A stretch of DNA of 64,000 bases, from NCBI GenBank assembly GCA_001896885.1, contig MKRJ01000028.1, forward strand, positions 27,288 through 91,287, in the 5' to 3' direction. The notes below the pieces were generated by a model. That model did not search any database. It was not told the DNA's origin and saw nothing but the letters and a program-made list of their open reading frames with translations. Positions 48,492 through 58,361 of the stretch are shown here, in pieces (position 1 is the first letter of the stretch; the number at the start of each line of letters is the position of its first letter). A program made the position numbers and the translations under genes. The stretch is from Rhizobiales bacterium 65-79 (GTDB lineage: Bacteria > Pseudomonadota > Alphaproteobacteria > Rhizobiales > Rhizobiaceae).

Positions 48492-48995
48492 CTATGTGTT
48501 CAGCTGGGCGAGCAGGCTGACCGGCATCGGCTCGTTTTTCACGGCCGAGGTGACGACGTAGGAATAGTAGCGGCGGATGCCGACCTGGTCTCCCAGCATC
48601 CTTTCGATCAGCGCCTGGTAGTCGGTGAGGTTGCGCACGACCACCTTGCACAGATAGTCGATGCCGCCGCCGACGGCCCAGCATTCGACGATCTCCGGAA
48701 TGCGCGCGACGGCTCCCTCGAAGCGGGCGAAATCCTCGCTGCGATGGCTCTCGATCTCGATCTCGACGAAGACGATCGCCACCGGTCCGAAGGCCCTTAG
48801 CGAAATCTGCGCGCCGTAGCTTTCGATGATGCCGGCTTCCTCGAGCCGGCGCAGCCGTTCCCAGCACGGCGTGGCCGAAAGGTTGACGCGCTCCGCCAGC
48901 GCCGCCTTCGGGATGCGCCCTTCGCGCTGCAGGATGGCGAGGATCTTGATGTCCCGCGCATCGAGTCTCGGTGTCTCGGATCTGGTTTTGGTCAA
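48492..48995 (-). CDS. Lrp/AsnC-family regulator (DoeX/AsnC of the ectoine cluster)
   Basis: This protein of about 167 residues has an HTH (DARDIKILAILQREGRIPKA, then LAERVNLSATPCWERLRRLE) and the AsnC ligand-binding domain (GPVAIVFVEIEIESH, then VGGGIDYLCKVVVRN). It sits between doeC and ehuA as DoeX/AsnC does in ectoine clusters and probably senses a pathway intermediate. The TTG at 48995 gives the usual family length; the longer ATG frame (49145) adds 50 unusual residues. The start is uncertain. Confidence 0.85.
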   Translation of the reverse strand: MTKTRSETPRLDARDIKILAILQREGRIPKAALAERVNLSATPCWERLRRLEEAGIIESYGAQISLRAFGPVAIVFVEIEIESHRSEDFARFEGAVARIPEIVECWAVGGGIDYLCKVVVRNLTDYQALIERMLGDQVGIRRYYSYVVTSAVKNEPMPVSLLAQLNT

Positions 48996-49151
48996 GCCGG
49001 TCCGGGCCCCTCTCGACAGACCGGCCAAGTTTAGAACGGGCGCGGCGGCCGCGTCCAGATTCCCCGGCCCAGATTTTCGGGCATCGGGGAAAGATGCGAG
49101 CGACATCTCTCGCGCGCGCTTGGGTAGGAGGTGTTCCTGCGGCATCGCCGA

Positions 49152-49925
49152 TCAGCCCTCGAGCACCGCCTTGAGGAACTCGCGCGTGCGCGCCTCCTTC
49201 GGGTTCGAAAATATCTGCTCCGGCGTGCCCTGTTCCTTGACCTTGCCGCGGTCGAAAAAGCAGATGCGGTCCGAGACTTCGCGGGCGAAGCGCATCTCGT
49301 GCGTCACCAGAAGCATCGTCAAATCGTGCTCGGCGGCCAGGCTGCCGATGACGTTCAGCACCTCGCCCACCAGTTCCGGGTCGAGCGCCGAGGTCGGCTC
49401 GTCGAAGAGCATGATCTTCGGCCGCATGGCGAGCGCGCGCGCGATGCCGACGCGCTGCTGCTGGCCGCCGGAGAGCTGCGAGGGGAATTTATGCGCGTGC
49501 TCGGTCAGCCCGACCATCTTGAGGAGCTGTTCGGCCCGGTCGCGCGCCTCCGCCTTGGGCAGTTTCAGGACGTTGATCGGCGCCTCGGTGATGTTGCGCA
49601 TCACGCTCATATGCGGAAAGAGGTTGAACTGCTGGAACACCATGCCGAGCTTGGCGCGCATCTTCTTGAGGTGCGCTTCCGACGCCGGCTTCAACGTTCC
49701 GTTGCGCTCCTCGTGCCAGAGCGGCTCGCCATCGACATGGATGACGCCGCTCGATATCTCCTCGAGCGTCATCAGGATACGCAGCACCGTCGATTTGCCG
49801 GAGCCGGAAGGGCCGATGATGGTGACCTTTTCGCCGGGCTTAACGTCGAAGTCGAGTTCGTCCAGCACGACATGCGTGCCGTACTTCTTCACCACCTTGT
49901 CGAACTTGATGATGGGTTCGGTCAT
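49152..49925 (-). CDS. ehuA: Ectoine/hydroxyectoine ABC transporter, ATP-binding protein
   Basis: This 257-residue ATPase has Walker [11 protein letters not shown]-loop [14 protein letters not shown], signature [10 protein letters not shown], Walker [10 protein letters not shown] and switch His in [10 protein letters not shown]. It belongs to the polar amino-acid family (GlnQ/HisP-like), to which EhuA belongs. The start overlaps the ehuD stop by 4 nt. It powers uptake through EhuCD. Confidence 0.9.
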   Translation of the reverse strand: MTEPIIKFDKVVKKYGTHVVLDELDFDVKPGEKVTIIGPSGSGKSTVLRILMTLEEISSGVIHVDGEPLWHEERNGTLKPASEAHLKKMRAKLGMVFQQFNLFPHMSVMRNITEAPINVLKLPKAEARDRAEQLLKMVGLTEHAHKFPSQLSGGQQQRVGIARALAMRPKIMLFDEPTSALDPELVGEVLNVIGSLAAEHDLTMLLVTHEMRFAREVSDRICFFDRGKVKEQGTPEQIFSNPKEARTREFLKAVLEG

Positions 49926-50617
49926 TTGAGCGGTATCCCGGTTTTCGGCAGACTCATGTCGACGTAGCGGACGATGCCCGAGCAGACGATCGTCAGGATC
50001 AGGTAGATCCCGCCGACCATCGTCAGCGGCACGAGATAGTCGAAGGTCTGGTCGCCGATGATCTTGGCGACGCCGAGCATCTCCAGCACCGTCACCACGG
50101 AGAGCACCGGCACGTCCTTCATGATGGACACCAGATAGTTGCCGAACGCCGGAATGACGCGCGGCACCGCCTGCGGCAGGATGATGTGCGTGAAGGTATG
50201 GCGCGCGGAGAAATCGAGCGCGCGGGCCGCCTCGCGCTGGCCCTTGGGGATGGCCTCGATGCCGGCGCGATAGACCTCCGCCGTATAGGCGCTGTACTGC
50301 ACGCCGAGCGCCAGGCAGCCGGTCAGGAAGGCGGGCAGGATCACGCCGTGGTCGGCGAGCACGTAGTAGAGGAAGAAGAGCTGCACAAGGAGCGGCGTGT
50401 CGCGGAAGAACTCCGTGATGAAGGTCGCCGGCCACGAGATGAAGCGCGACGGCGCGCCTTTCAGGACGGCGAAGATCAGGCCGAGCACCATGGCCACGGC
50501 GAAGCCGGCGATGGAGGCCTCGATCGTCACCACCAGCCCCATCAGCAGGATTGGCAGGATGGAGATGGCGAAGGCGAGTTCGCCATGCGAGGTGTCCCAG
50601 GAAAATCCAAACAACAT
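49922..50617 (-). CDS. ehuD: Ectoine/hydroxyectoine ABC transporter, permease
   Basis: This 231-residue inner-membrane protein has about five membrane segments, the polar amino-acid permease signature [18 protein letters not shown] and the EAA loop [20 protein letters not shown]. It pairs with EhuC to form the channel. It follows ehuC by 12 bp. Substrate assignment comes from the cluster. Confidence 0.9.
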   Translation of the reverse strand: MLFGFSWDTSHGELAFAISILPILLMGLVVTIEASIAGFAVAMVLGLIFAVLKGAPSRFISWPATFITEFFRDTPLLVQLFFLYYVLADHGVILPAFLTGCLALGVQYSAYTAEVYRAGIEAIPKGQREAARALDFSARHTFTHIILPQAVPRVIPAFGNYLVSIMKDVPVLSVVTVLEMLGVAKIIGDQTFDYLVPLTMVGGIYLILTIVCSGIVRYVDMSLPKTGIPLK

Positions 50618-50629
50618 CGTCCGGCTCCC

Positions 50630-51301
50630 TTAATGACCAACTCTGCGCCAGCGCCCGACCGCGCGTTCGAGTAGATGCATGAGGCCGGCGATGACGAGCG
50701 CCATGCCGAAATACATGAACAGGATCATGGTATAGACGGTCGTGCTGTCCTGCGTGAAGTTGCGGATGCGCTCGGCGACGAAGGCGAGGTCGCCGAGGCT
50801 GATCAGCGAGGCGAGCGCCGTGTCCTTCAGGTTCTGCACCGCGAGATTGCCGAAGGCCGGCATCATCTCCGGGATGGCTTGCGGCAGCGCGATGCGCCAG
50901 AGCGCTTGGCGCGGCGAGAAATTGAGCGCCTTCGCCGCCTCGTACTGGCTGTAGCGGACGGACTGGATGGCGCCGCGTACGACCTCCGCGCCGTAGGCGC
51001 CGATATTGAGGCCGAGCGCCAGTACCCCGGCGGCGACCGGCGGAAGCCTGAGATCGATGCCGATGGCGTCGCCGGCGATGGGCAGCGCGAAATAGAGCCA
51101 GAAAAGCTGGACCAGCAGCGAGGTGCCGCGGAAGATCTCGATATAGGCGATCGAGAAGCCCTTGATCGCCCAGTTCGTCGACAGCTTGCCGATGCCGAAG
51201 GCGAAGGAACAGATGGCGCCGACGATCGTGGAATAGACGGTGAGCTGGATGGTGATCCAGGCGCCCTGCGACAGCGGCTTGAGGTATTCGCTCCATTCCA
51301 T
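50630..51301 (-). CDS. ehuC: Ectoine/hydroxyectoine ABC transporter, permease
   Basis: This 223-residue permease has the [18 protein letters not shown] segment and EAA loop [20 protein letters not shown], the HisM/GlnP type. It is the second channel subunit. A large hairpin separates it from ehuB, so it may be expressed at a lower level than the binding protein. Confidence 0.9.
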   Translation of the reverse strand: MEWSEYLKPLSQGAWITIQLTVYSTIVGAICSFAFGIGKLSTNWAIKGFSIAYIEIFRGTSLLVQLFWLYFALPIAGDAIGIDLRLPPVAAGVLALGLNIGAYGAEVVRGAIQSVRYSQYEAAKALNFSPRQALWRIALPQAIPEMMPAFGNLAVQNLKDTALASLISLGDLAFVAERIRNFTQDSTTVYTMILFMYFGMALVIAGLMHLLERAVGRWRRVGH

Positions 51302-51377
51302 CGGTGAATCATCCCCTGTTCACCCGCGTGGCGGACGGTGCGTGTAACGGGTGCAGGCCGCGACCTTTCCGGAATAC

Positions 51378-51407
51378 AAAGCGGGGCCGGAATTCCGGCC
51401 CCGCTTT
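51378..51407 (-). terminator. 30-bp perfect palindrome between ehuB and ehuC
   Basis: AAAGCGGGGCCGG with AATTCC at the centre and the mirrored arm forms a perfect 30-bp dyad ending in TTT on the minus strand. It lies about 13 bp after the ehuB stop. Such hairpins often give partial termination or mRNA protection, so that the binding protein is made in excess over the permeases. Confidence 0.8.
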
Positions 51408-51419
51408 CATTGCGTCGGC

Positions 51420-52304
51420 TCACTTGTCCGAGCAGAGTTCCTTTGTCGTCTTCTCGAAGGAGCCTTTGATATCGGCCGGGGTGAAGCCGTAGCCTTCGAG
51501 GATCTTCTTCCACTCGTCGGTCTTCTTGAACTTCACCAGCGCGTCGTTGAACTTGTCGCGCAGATCCTTGGAGTCCTTGTTGAAGTTGAAGCCGCCCCAG
51601 CTCCGCGCTTCCTTGCCGTCGATCACCGGATCGGTGAAATCGGGCGCCAGCGCGACCTTGTCGCTCTTCTTGGCGAGTTCGCTGGCCGTCAGGCCGGTCG
51701 CCGCATAGGCGTCGGCGCGGCCGGTCGAGACGGTCGAGATCGCGTCGGCGTTGGAGGCGATGGTGACGATGTTCGATTCGGGCACGCCGAGCTTCTGCAT
51801 CATGTTGAGCTGGTCGGCGCCGGCCATCACGGCGACCTTGAGGCCTTCCTTCTTGAAGTCGGAATAGGTGTGAAGGCCCTTCGGGTCGCCCTTCACCACC
51901 AGGAGGCCCTCGCCGTAGGAGGTGTTCGGCTCGGTGTAGGCCACCTTCTGGCAGCGCTCCGGACGGATGGCCATCTCGGAGGCCGTCATGTCGAAGCGGT
52001 TGGCCTGCAGGCCGGGAATGAGCGAGGAGAAATTGGTGACGACCCACTGGATGTTCTCGGGCTTGATGCCGAGTTCATTCATCACGGCCTTGGCGACATC
52101 GGGACCCGCGCCCTTCGCGTCCCCGCTCGGATCCATGTAGCCGTAGGGGATCTCGTTCGCGACCGCGATGCGGATATAGCCCCGCTTCTGGATTTCCTTG
52201 AGCGTCGTGGCGTCGGCGGCGCTGGCGGTCATCGCCGCGAGAGTGATCGCGCCGACGGTGGCGAGGGCGATCTTAGTGAATGAAAAACTGGATTTCTTTC
52301 CCAT
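51420..52304 (-). CDS. ehuB: Ectoine/hydroxyectoine-binding periplasmic protein
   Basis: This 294-residue protein has a Sec signal (residues 1-32, ending ASAADA) and the family-3 solute-binding fold: GYIRIAVANEIPYGYMDPSG, FDMTASEMAIRPERC and ATGLTASELAKK. EhuB binds ectoines between two lobes. AAGGA lies 6 nt before the start at 52304. It is the first gene of the transporter operon and divergent from eutB. Confidence 0.9.
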   Translation of the reverse strand: MGKKSSFSFTKIALATVGAITLAAMTASAADATTLKEIQKRGYIRIAVANEIPYGYMDPSGDAKGAGPDVAKAVMNELGIKPENIQWVVTNFSSLIPGLQANRFDMTASEMAIRPERCQKVAYTEPNTSYGEGLLVVKGDPKGLHTYSDFKKEGLKVAVMAGADQLNMMQKLGVPESNIVTIASNADAISTVSTGRADAYAATGLTASELAKKSDKVALAPDFTDPVIDGKEARSWGGFNFNKDSKDLRDKFNDALVKFKKTDEWKKILEGYGFTPADIKGSFEKTTKELCSDK

Positions 52305-52654
52305 TTTCGTTCCTTCCAGAGGTCTTGCTGATGATGATGTGCCGGCAAAAGGCCGGCCTCTTCGAGAAGCGGCGTCGGAGCATCGCGCGGCGGCAGGAAG
52401 CATGAAGTCCGGATGTTCCCATATCGTTGTTTTTGTTGTCCCTCAGGGTTGCGGAGAGCGGCCTCCGAGTCGAGGGAGGATGTCTCTTTTTATCGCCCGG
52501 CGGACAGGAGGATCGGCTGTCCGTTTCGGCCAGATTGGATAGAACCACTATCGTTGCCAAGGCATAGTATCGCCGGCACAATCCGATGGCAAAACAGGCC
52601 GGCCGCGACCCAGGCGCCCGGAATATCCGCCTTCCCTCTGTCCGGGCATTGCTG
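52305..52654. promoter_or_regulatory. 350-bp divergent control region, ehuB / eutB
   Basis: There is no convincing gene. It must contain the divergent promoters of the transport and catabolic operons. I could not fix promoter boxes or an EnuR-type operator. No enuR or eutA gene is present here. Confidence 0.55.
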
Positions 52655-53629
52655 ATGGCGATAGCGTTCACCGACATCCTTGAAGCGCGCAGGCGGATCG
52701 CCGGCCGCGTGCTGCGGACGCCGATGCGGCGGTCGGCGGCGCTGGAGCGCGTCGCGGATGCGCCCGTCTGGCTGAAATGCGAACACCAGCAGACGACCGG
52801 CTCCTTCAAGCTGCGTGGCGCCACCAACGCGGTGCTTTCCCTCACCGAAGAAGAGCGCACACGCGGCGTCGTCACCTTCTCGACCGGCAATCATGGCCGC
52901 GCGCTCTCCCATGCCGCGAACGCGGCGGGCACGCGCGCGGTGGTGTGCATGTCGGCGCTGGTGCCGCCAAACAAGGTCGAGGCGATCCGCGCGCTCGGCG
53001 CCGACATCCGCATTGTCGGCAACAGCCAGGACGAGGCGGAGCGCGCCGCAAGCGCACTGGAGAAGGCGGAAGGGCTGAGGCGCGTGTCGCCCATGGACGA
53101 TGCCGCCGTCATCGCCGGCCAGGGGACGCTCGGCATGGAGATCATGGAGGATGCACCGGACCTTGAAACCGTGCTGGTGCCGCTTTCGGGCGGCGGCCTG
53201 ATCTCCGGCGTGGCGCTGGCGGTGAAGACGCTGAGCCCGAAGACAAAAGTGGTGGGCGTCGGCTCGAAGAGGTGCCCGGCCATGGCCGCGAGCCTGGAGG
53301 CCGGCCGCCCGGTCGAGGTGCCGGAAGAACCGTCGCTCGCCGATTCGCTCGGCGGCGGCATCGGGCTGGAGAACCGGCATACTTTCGGGATGACGAAACG
53401 CTATGTCGACGAATGCGTGCTGGTCGGCGAGGAGGACATCGCCGCCGGCATCCGCTTCGCTTACGAGGCGGAGGGCGAGGTGATCGAGGGCGCGGCGGCG
53501 GTCGGCATCGCCGCGCTCTTGAACGGCTCGGTGAAGCCCGCCGGCCCGGCGGCGATCATCCTCACCGGCAGGAACATCGCCCCCGACCTGCATCGCCGCG
53601 TCATCAACGGCGAAACGCCGCAAATCTGA
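52655..53629 (+). CDS. eutB: EutB-like PLP serine/threonine dehydratase family protein
   Basis: This 324-residue fold-type II PLP enzyme has the lysine in TTGSFKLRGATNAV, VVTFSTGNHGRALSHAA, the phosphate-binding PLSGGGLISGVAL and a C-terminal ILTGRNI. EutB acts with EutA and EutC to turn hydroxyectoine into ectoine. The start at 52655 gives the usual family length; a longer frame starts at 52586. It heads the catabolic operon eutB-eutC-doeA-argE-like. Confidence 0.88.
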   Translation: MAIAFTDILEARRRIAGRVLRTPMRRSAALERVADAPVWLKCEHQQTTGSFKLRGATNAVLSLTEEERTRGVVTFSTGNHGRALSHAANAAGTRAVVCMSALVPPNKVEAIRALGADIRIVGNSQDEAERAASALEKAEGLRRVSPMDDAAVIAGQGTLGMEIMEDAPDLETVLVPLSGGGLISGVALAVKTLSPKTKVVGVGSKRCPAMAASLEAGRPVEVPEEPSLADSLGGGIGLENRHTFGMTKRYVDECVLVGEEDIAAGIRFAYEAEGEVIEGAAAVGIAALLNGSVKPAGPAAIILTGRNIAPDLHRRVINGETPQI

Positions 53630-53639
53630 AAGAACCGCC

Positions 53640-54632
53640 ATGCCCGACGTGACGATCCTGATGGAGAAGGAACTGCGGAAACTGGTGCCGCTCGACATCG
53701 ATGCCGTCTCGGTCGTCGAGGAGGCGTTCCGCGCGCTTGCCGGGGGCGCGGTGGTGATGCCGCCCATCCTGAGGCTCGACATAAAGGAGGCGAATGGCGA
53801 GGTCGACGTGAAGACCGCCTACGTTCCGGGCCTGGAAAGCTTCGCCATCAAGATCAGCCCTGGCTTCTTCGACAACCCGAAGCTCGGCCTGCCGTCCGTC
53901 AACGGGCTGATGATGCTGCTCTCCGCGAAGACCGGCCTTCTCGAAGCGGCGCTCCTCGACAATGGCTATCTTACCGATGTGCGCACCGCCGCCGCCGGCG
54001 CGGTCGCGGCCAAGCATCTGAGCCGTGAGAACGCCGAAACGGCCGCGATCTTCGGCGCTGGCGTGCAGGCGCGCCTGCAATTGGAGGCGCTGACGCTCGT
54101 TCGTCCCATCCGCCGCGCCCGCATCTGGGCGCGAGATGTCGCCAAGGCGGAAGCGGCCGCCGCCGATCTTGAGAAGCGCCTCGGCATCGAGATCGAGGCG
54201 ACTGCCGACCCCGGGAAGGCGGTCGCCGGCGCCGATATCGTCGTCACCACCACGCCGGCGACTTCGCCGATCCTGAAGGCCGACTGGATCTCCGCCGGCC
54301 AGCACGTCACCGCCATGGGCTCGGACGCCGAGCACAAGAACGAGATCGACCCGCGCCTCGTCGGCAAGGCCGACCGCTACGTCGCCGACCGCCTGTCGCA
54401 GACGCGCATCCTCGGCGAACTGCACCACGCCATCGCCGCCGGCCTCGCCGATGCGCAAGCCGACTTTCCCGAACTCGGTTCGGTGATCGCCGGCAAGGTG
54501 CACGGCCGCACCGGCGAAGGCGACATCACCTTCGCGGATTTGACCGGCACCGGCGTCCAGGACACGGCGATCGCCACGCTTGCCCGCCGCCGCGCGGTCG
54601 AGATCGGCGCCGGCCAGATATTATCCACCTGA
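53640..54632 (+). CDS. eutC: EutC-like ornithine cyclodeaminase/mu-crystallin family protein
   Basis: This 330-residue protein has the cyclodeaminase Rossmann segment (ETAAIFGAGVQARLQLEALT), KISPGFFDNPKLGLPSVNGL and NGYLTDVRTAAAGAVAAKHL. EutC is the third hydroxyectoine enzyme, probably NAD-linked. It starts 10 bp after eutB. True ornithine cyclodeaminase activity is unlikely in this context. Confidence 0.9.
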   Translation: MPDVTILMEKELRKLVPLDIDAVSVVEEAFRALAGGAVVMPPILRLDIKEANGEVDVKTAYVPGLESFAIKISPGFFDNPKLGLPSVNGLMMLLSAKTGLLEAALLDNGYLTDVRTAAAGAVAAKHLSRENAETAAIFGAGVQARLQLEALTLVRPIRRARIWARDVAKAEAAAADLEKRLGIEIEATADPGKAVAGADIVVTTTPATSPILKADWISAGQHVTAMGSDAEHKNEIDPRLVGKADRYVADRLSQTRILGELHHAIAAGLADAQADFPELGSVIAGKVHGRTGEGDITFADLTGTGVQDTAIATLARRRAVEIGAGQILST

Positions 54633-54655
54633 TCCCTCTCATCGGAAAAGCAAAG

Positions 54656-55840
54656 ATGACGCTCAGCAATCTTCCCTTCTCGCGTGACGAGTACAAGGCC
54701 CGCCTGGCCAAGACCCGCAAGGCCATGGACAAGGCCGGCATCGACATCCTTTTCGTCGAGGACCCGTCCAACATGGCCTGGCTGACCGGCTATGACGGCT
54801 GGTCGTTCTATGTCCACCAGGGCGTGCTCGTCTTCCCCGACGAGGATCCGATCTGGTGGGGCCGCGGCCAGGACCGCAACGGCGCCATCCGCACCGCCTG
54901 GATCGCCGAGGATCGCATGATCCCCTACGCCGACCACTACGTGCAATCGACCGAGCGCCACCCCATGCAGACGCTGGCCGAGATCATCCGCTCCAAGGGC
55001 TACGGCGGCAAGCGCCTCGGCCTGGAACTGGAGAACTATTATTTCTCCGCCAAGGCCTACCTGACATTGCAACAGGAACTGCCAAACGCGAAGCTGGTCG
55101 ACGCCACCGCGCTGGTGAACTGGCAGCGCGCGGTGAAGTCGGCGAAGGAGATCGAGTATATGGGCCGCGCCGCCCGCATCGTGGAAGCCATGCACGAGCG
55201 CATCCGCGAGGTCGCGGAGCCCGGCCTGCGCAAATGCGATATCGTCGCCGAGATCCTGAATACCGGCGTGCGGGGCGTCAGTGACTTCGGTGGCGACTAT
55301 GCCGCGATCGTGCCGCTGACGCCGTCCGGCAAGGATGCCTCCGCGGCGCATCTCACCTGGGACGACCGGCCGATGAAGTCGGGCGAGGGCACCTATTTCG
55401 AGATCGCCGGCTGCTACCGTCGCTACCATGCGCCGCTGTCGCGCACGCTTTTCCTCGGCGAACCGCCGGCCGGCATGCAGAAGGCGCAGGACGCCGTGCT
55501 GGAAGGTCTTGACGCGGGGCTCAACGCGGCGCGCCCCGGCAACACCTGCGGCGAAGTGGCGAAGGCCTTCTTCGACGTGCTGCGCAAGCACGGCATCGAG
55601 AAGGATTCGCGCACCGGCTACCCGGTCGGCATCTCCTATCCGCCGGACTGGGGCGAGCGTACCATGAGCCTGCGCCAGAACGACACTTCCGTCATCGAGG
55701 AGAACATGACGTTCCATTTCATGCCGGCGATCTGGACGGACGACTGGGGGTTCGAGACCTCCGAGACGATCCGCATCCGGGCGCAAGGCCCGGCGGAATG
55801 CCTCGCCGACGTTTCGCGTGAATTGGTGGTGAAGCGCTGA
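54656..55840 (+). CDS. doeA: Ectoine hydrolase (DoeA/EutD)
   Basis: This 394-residue M24 (pita-bread) family protein has LFVEDPSNMAWLTGYDGWSF, FGGDYAAIVPLTPSGKDASA, FEIAGCYRRYHAPLSRT and SYPPDWGERTMSLRQNDTSV, all typical of DoeA. It opens the ectoine ring to N-acetyl-2,4-diaminobutyrate. Usual M24 metal ligands are partly replaced, as in DoeA. It starts 23 bp after eutC. Confidence 0.93.
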   Translation: MTLSNLPFSRDEYKARLAKTRKAMDKAGIDILFVEDPSNMAWLTGYDGWSFYVHQGVLVFPDEDPIWWGRGQDRNGAIRTAWIAEDRMIPYADHYVQSTERHPMQTLAEIIRSKGYGGKRLGLELENYYFSAKAYLTLQQELPNAKLVDATALVNWQRAVKSAKEIEYMGRAARIVEAMHERIREVAEPGLRKCDIVAEILNTGVRGVSDFGGDYAAIVPLTPSGKDASAAHLTWDDRPMKSGEGTYFEIAGCYRRYHAPLSRTLFLGEPPAGMQKAQDAVLEGLDAGLNAARPGNTCGEVAKAFFDVLRKHGIEKDSRTGYPVGISYPPDWGERTMSLRQNDTSVIEENMTFHFMPAIWTDDWGFETSETIRIRAQGPAECLADVSRELVVKR

Positions 55841-55855
55841 GCCATGGCTTGGCCG

Positions 55856-55998
55856 TCTTACCCCCACTCCGCCTCGCTTCGCTCGGCACCTCTCCCCCAC
55901 ATGCGTGGGGTAGAGGAAGGGTGCCAAGCCCAGCGGCCGGCGCTTCCTCTCCCCCGTCGAGCGGGGGAGAGGTGGTTCGCGGAGCGAACCGGAGTGGG
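55856..55998. repeat. Palindromic intergenic repeat (copy 2)
   Basis: The outer arms ACCCCCACTCCG and CGGAGTGGGGGT enclose two hairpins (CCCCCACATGCGTGGGG and TCTCCCCCGTCGAGCGGGGG plus AGA). It fills the gap between doeA and the ArgE-like gene. Confidence 0.8.
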
Positions 55999-56045
55999 GG
56001 TCGAACTTCAATTGCGATCACCTTGTCCCACCGACGGAGCCTCCC

Positions 56046-57218
56046 ATGCCGCATGAGCTTCTGCCCGAGGCGAAGGCGATCCTCTCCGACCTGATCGCTT
56101 TCCCAAGCGTTTCAAGCGATTCCAACCTCGAGCTGATCGCCTACATCAACCGCCGCATCGATGAGGTCCACGGCCGCACCCGGCTTACCCTCGACGCCAG
56201 CGGCTCCAAGGCGAACCTCTTCGTCACGCTCGGCCCCGAGGACATGGATGGCGGCGTCGTCCTCTCCGGGCACACGGATGTCGTGCCGGTGGAAGGCCAG
56301 GACTGGTCGGCTGACCCGTTCACGGCTGTCGAGCGCGACGGCCGCATCTACGGGCGGGGTTCCTGCGACATGAAGGGCTTCATCGCCTGCGCCGTGGCGC
56401 TCGCGCCGCGTTTCGCGAAAGCCGGGCTGAAGAAGCCGCTTCACATGGCCTTCACCTATGACGAGGAGGTCGGCTGCTTCGGCGCGCAGGTGATGCTGGA
56501 CGATCTCGCCAGAGCCGGCCGCAAGCCGGCGGTCTGCATCGTCGGCGAGCCGACCTCGATGCGCATCATCGAGGGGCACAAGGGCTGCTGCGAATACACG
56601 ACCACCTTCACCGGCTTCGAGGGTCATGCCTCGCAACCCGAGAAGGGCGTGAACGCCATTGAATACGCCGCCCGCTTCATCGGCCGCCTGCTGGAGGTCG
56701 GCGAACGGCTTCGCACCCGCGCGCCGGCTTCCTCGCGCTTCGATCCGCCCTGGTCGACCGTGCAGGTCGGCCGCATCGCCGGCGGCATCGCGCGCAACAT
56801 CATCGCCGGCACCTGTTCGGTTGAGTGGGAACTGCGGCCCGTCAACGCCGAGGATTTCCGATTCGCCCGCAATCACATAGACGAATATCTTGAGAAGGAG
56901 CTTCTGCCGCGCATGCGCAATGTGTGGACCGAAGCCGACATCGTCACCGAAATCATCGGCGAGGTCGCCGGGCTCGAACCGATGGAACATTGCGAGGCCG
57001 AGGCGCTCGTTAGGGCGCTGACGAAGGATCGCATGCCGGCGCAATGCGTCTCCTTCGGCACGGAGGCCGGGCTCTTCCAGCAATACGGCGTCTCGACCGT
57101 CATCTGCGGGCCGGGCTCGATCGACCAGGCGCACAAGCCCAACGAATTCGTGGACGTCGCGCAACTGGATGCTTGCCTCGGCATGATCGAGAGGCTGGAG
57201 GAAAGACTGACGGGGTGA
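56046..57218 (+). CDS. ArgE-like M20 deacetylase, probable N-acetyl-diaminobutyrate deacetylase
   Basis: This 390-residue M20 zinc peptidase has the metal ligands in LSGHTDVVPVEG, GRGSCDMKGFIA and FTYDEEVGCFGA, and the dimerisation domain (GFEGHASQPEKGVNAIEYAA). It resembles acetylornithine deacetylase (ArgE). It occupies the place where ectoine clusters normally carry DoeB, an M14/aspartoacylase-type deacetylase. It may therefore remove the acetyl group from N-acetyl-2,4-diaminobutyrate. A plain ArgE role is the alternative. Confidence 0.85.
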   Translation: MPHELLPEAKAILSDLIAFPSVSSDSNLELIAYINRRIDEVHGRTRLTLDASGSKANLFVTLGPEDMDGGVVLSGHTDVVPVEGQDWSADPFTAVERDGRIYGRGSCDMKGFIACAVALAPRFAKAGLKKPLHMAFTYDEEVGCFGAQVMLDDLARAGRKPAVCIVGEPTSMRIIEGHKGCCEYTTTFTGFEGHASQPEKGVNAIEYAARFIGRLLEVGERLRTRAPASSRFDPPWSTVQVGRIAGGIARNIIAGTCSVEWELRPVNAEDFRFARNHIDEYLEKELLPRMRNVWTEADIVTEIIGEVAGLEPMEHCEAEALVRALTKDRMPAQCVSFGTEAGLFQQYGVSTVICGPGSIDQAHKPNEFVDVAQLDACLGMIERLEERLTG

Positions 57219-57239
57219 GTTCCTTTTCGGCCCTGATCC

Positions 57240-57385
57240 GACCCCTCTCCGGTTTGCTTCGCAAACCACGTTGCCCCAAAGGGGCGAGGAACCCGGGTTC
57301 TGAAGCGCCACGGCCTCGGCGGGTTTGGTTCCTCTCCCCTATGGGGAGAGGTGCCGAGCGCAGCGAGGCGGAGAGGGGTCATCGT
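57240..57385. repeat. Palindromic intergenic repeat (copy 3)
   Basis: The outer arms CGACCCCTCTCCG and CGGAGAGGGGTC enclose GCCCCAAAGGGGC and CTCTCCCCTATGGGGAGAG hairpins. It lies between the ArgE-like gene and rpe. Confidence 0.8.
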
Positions 57386-57477
57386 ACCGAGCGGACACCC
57401 GCCTTTCACCCGTCGACACGCTCGACAAATCCCGGTAGGAAATTTCCGGCTCAAGCCTCGGCACACCGGAAAGACGC

Positions 57478-58164
57478 ATGAAAAAACCGATCATCATCGC
57501 GCCCTCCGTTCTGTCCTCCGACTTCTCCAGGCTCGGCGAGGAAGTGGAGGCGGTGGCTGCCGCCGGCGCCGACTGGATCCATCTCGACGTGATGGACGGG
57601 CACTTCGTGCCCAACATCACCTTCGGTCCGCCGGTCATAAAGTCGATCCGAGGCCGCACGAAGCTGCCCTTCGACGCCCACCTGATGATTTCGCCTGCCG
57701 ATCCCTACCTCGAGGCCTTTGCCGAGGCAGGCTGCGACCGCATCACCGTGCATGCCGAGGCCGGGCCGCATCTCGACCGATCGCTGCAGGCGATCAGGCA
57801 TCTCGGCAGGAAGGCGGGCGTCGCACTCAACCCCTCGACGCCGCCGGGCGCCATCGAATATGTGCTCGACCGGCTCGACCTCGTGCTTTTGATGACCGTC
57901 AATCCGGGCTTCGGCGGGCAGGCGTTCATCCCGGCTATCGTCGACAAGATCGCGCGCGTGAAGGCGCTGATCGGCGGCCGTCCGATCGAGATCGAGGTGG
58001 ATGGCGGCATCGCGCCGGAAACCGCGCCGCTCGTCGCGAAAGCCGGCGCCACGGCGCTGGTGGCGGGCTCGGCCGTGTTCACCAAAGGGGGCGAGGCGGC
58101 CTACCGCAAGAACATCGAAGCGATCAGGATGGCGGCCGACGCCGCGATCGGGCTGGCGGTGTAG
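57478..58164 (+). CDS. rpe: Ribulose-phosphate 3-epimerase
   Basis: This 228-residue TIM barrel has [59 protein letters not shown] and [11 protein letters not shown], which carry the metal and phosphate contacts. It interconverts ribulose and xylulose 5-phosphate. It stands alone between two repeats, near the zwf-pgl-edd genes of related metabolism. Confidence 0.96.
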   Translation: MKKPIIIAPSVLSSDFSRLGEEVEAVAAAGADWIHLDVMDGHFVPNITFGPPVIKSIRGRTKLPFDAHLMISPADPYLEAFAEAGCDRITVHAEAGPHLDRSLQAIRHLGRKAGVALNPSTPPGAIEYVLDRLDLVLLMTVNPGFGGQAFIPAIVDKIARVKALIGGRPIEIEVDGGIAPETAPLVAKAGATALVAGSAVFTKGGEAAYRKNIEAIRMAADAAIGLAV

Positions 58165-58205
58165 CTATGGTAACAGCCCCTGATATTTGACTGTTCTTGC
58201 CTTGA

Positions 58206-58325
58206 ATCCACCCCTCCGGCCCTAACGGGCCACCTCCCCCTCGAAGAGGGAGGAAAGCGGCGAGGCTGACGCTTTCCCTGCCCTGCAGGGGAGGGTCCGG
58301 CCGACAGGCCCGGGGGTGGGGTGGT
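58206..58325. repeat. Palindromic intergenic repeat (copy 4)
   Basis: The outer arms CCACCCC and GGGGTGG enclose GGCCC-taac-GGGCC, CCTCCCCCTCGAAGAGGGAG and CCCTGCCCTGCAGGGGAGGG hairpins. It lies between rpe and a convergent small gene. Confidence 0.8.
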
Positions 58326-58361
58326 CATGCGAACTAAGGATCGACCGCAAAGACCTGTGGA

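Noticed and set aside
58206..58325. Intergenic repeats as prophage remnants or attachment sites
   Set aside because: They recur between many ordinary genes with only shared hairpin architecture and show no link to the prophage ends.
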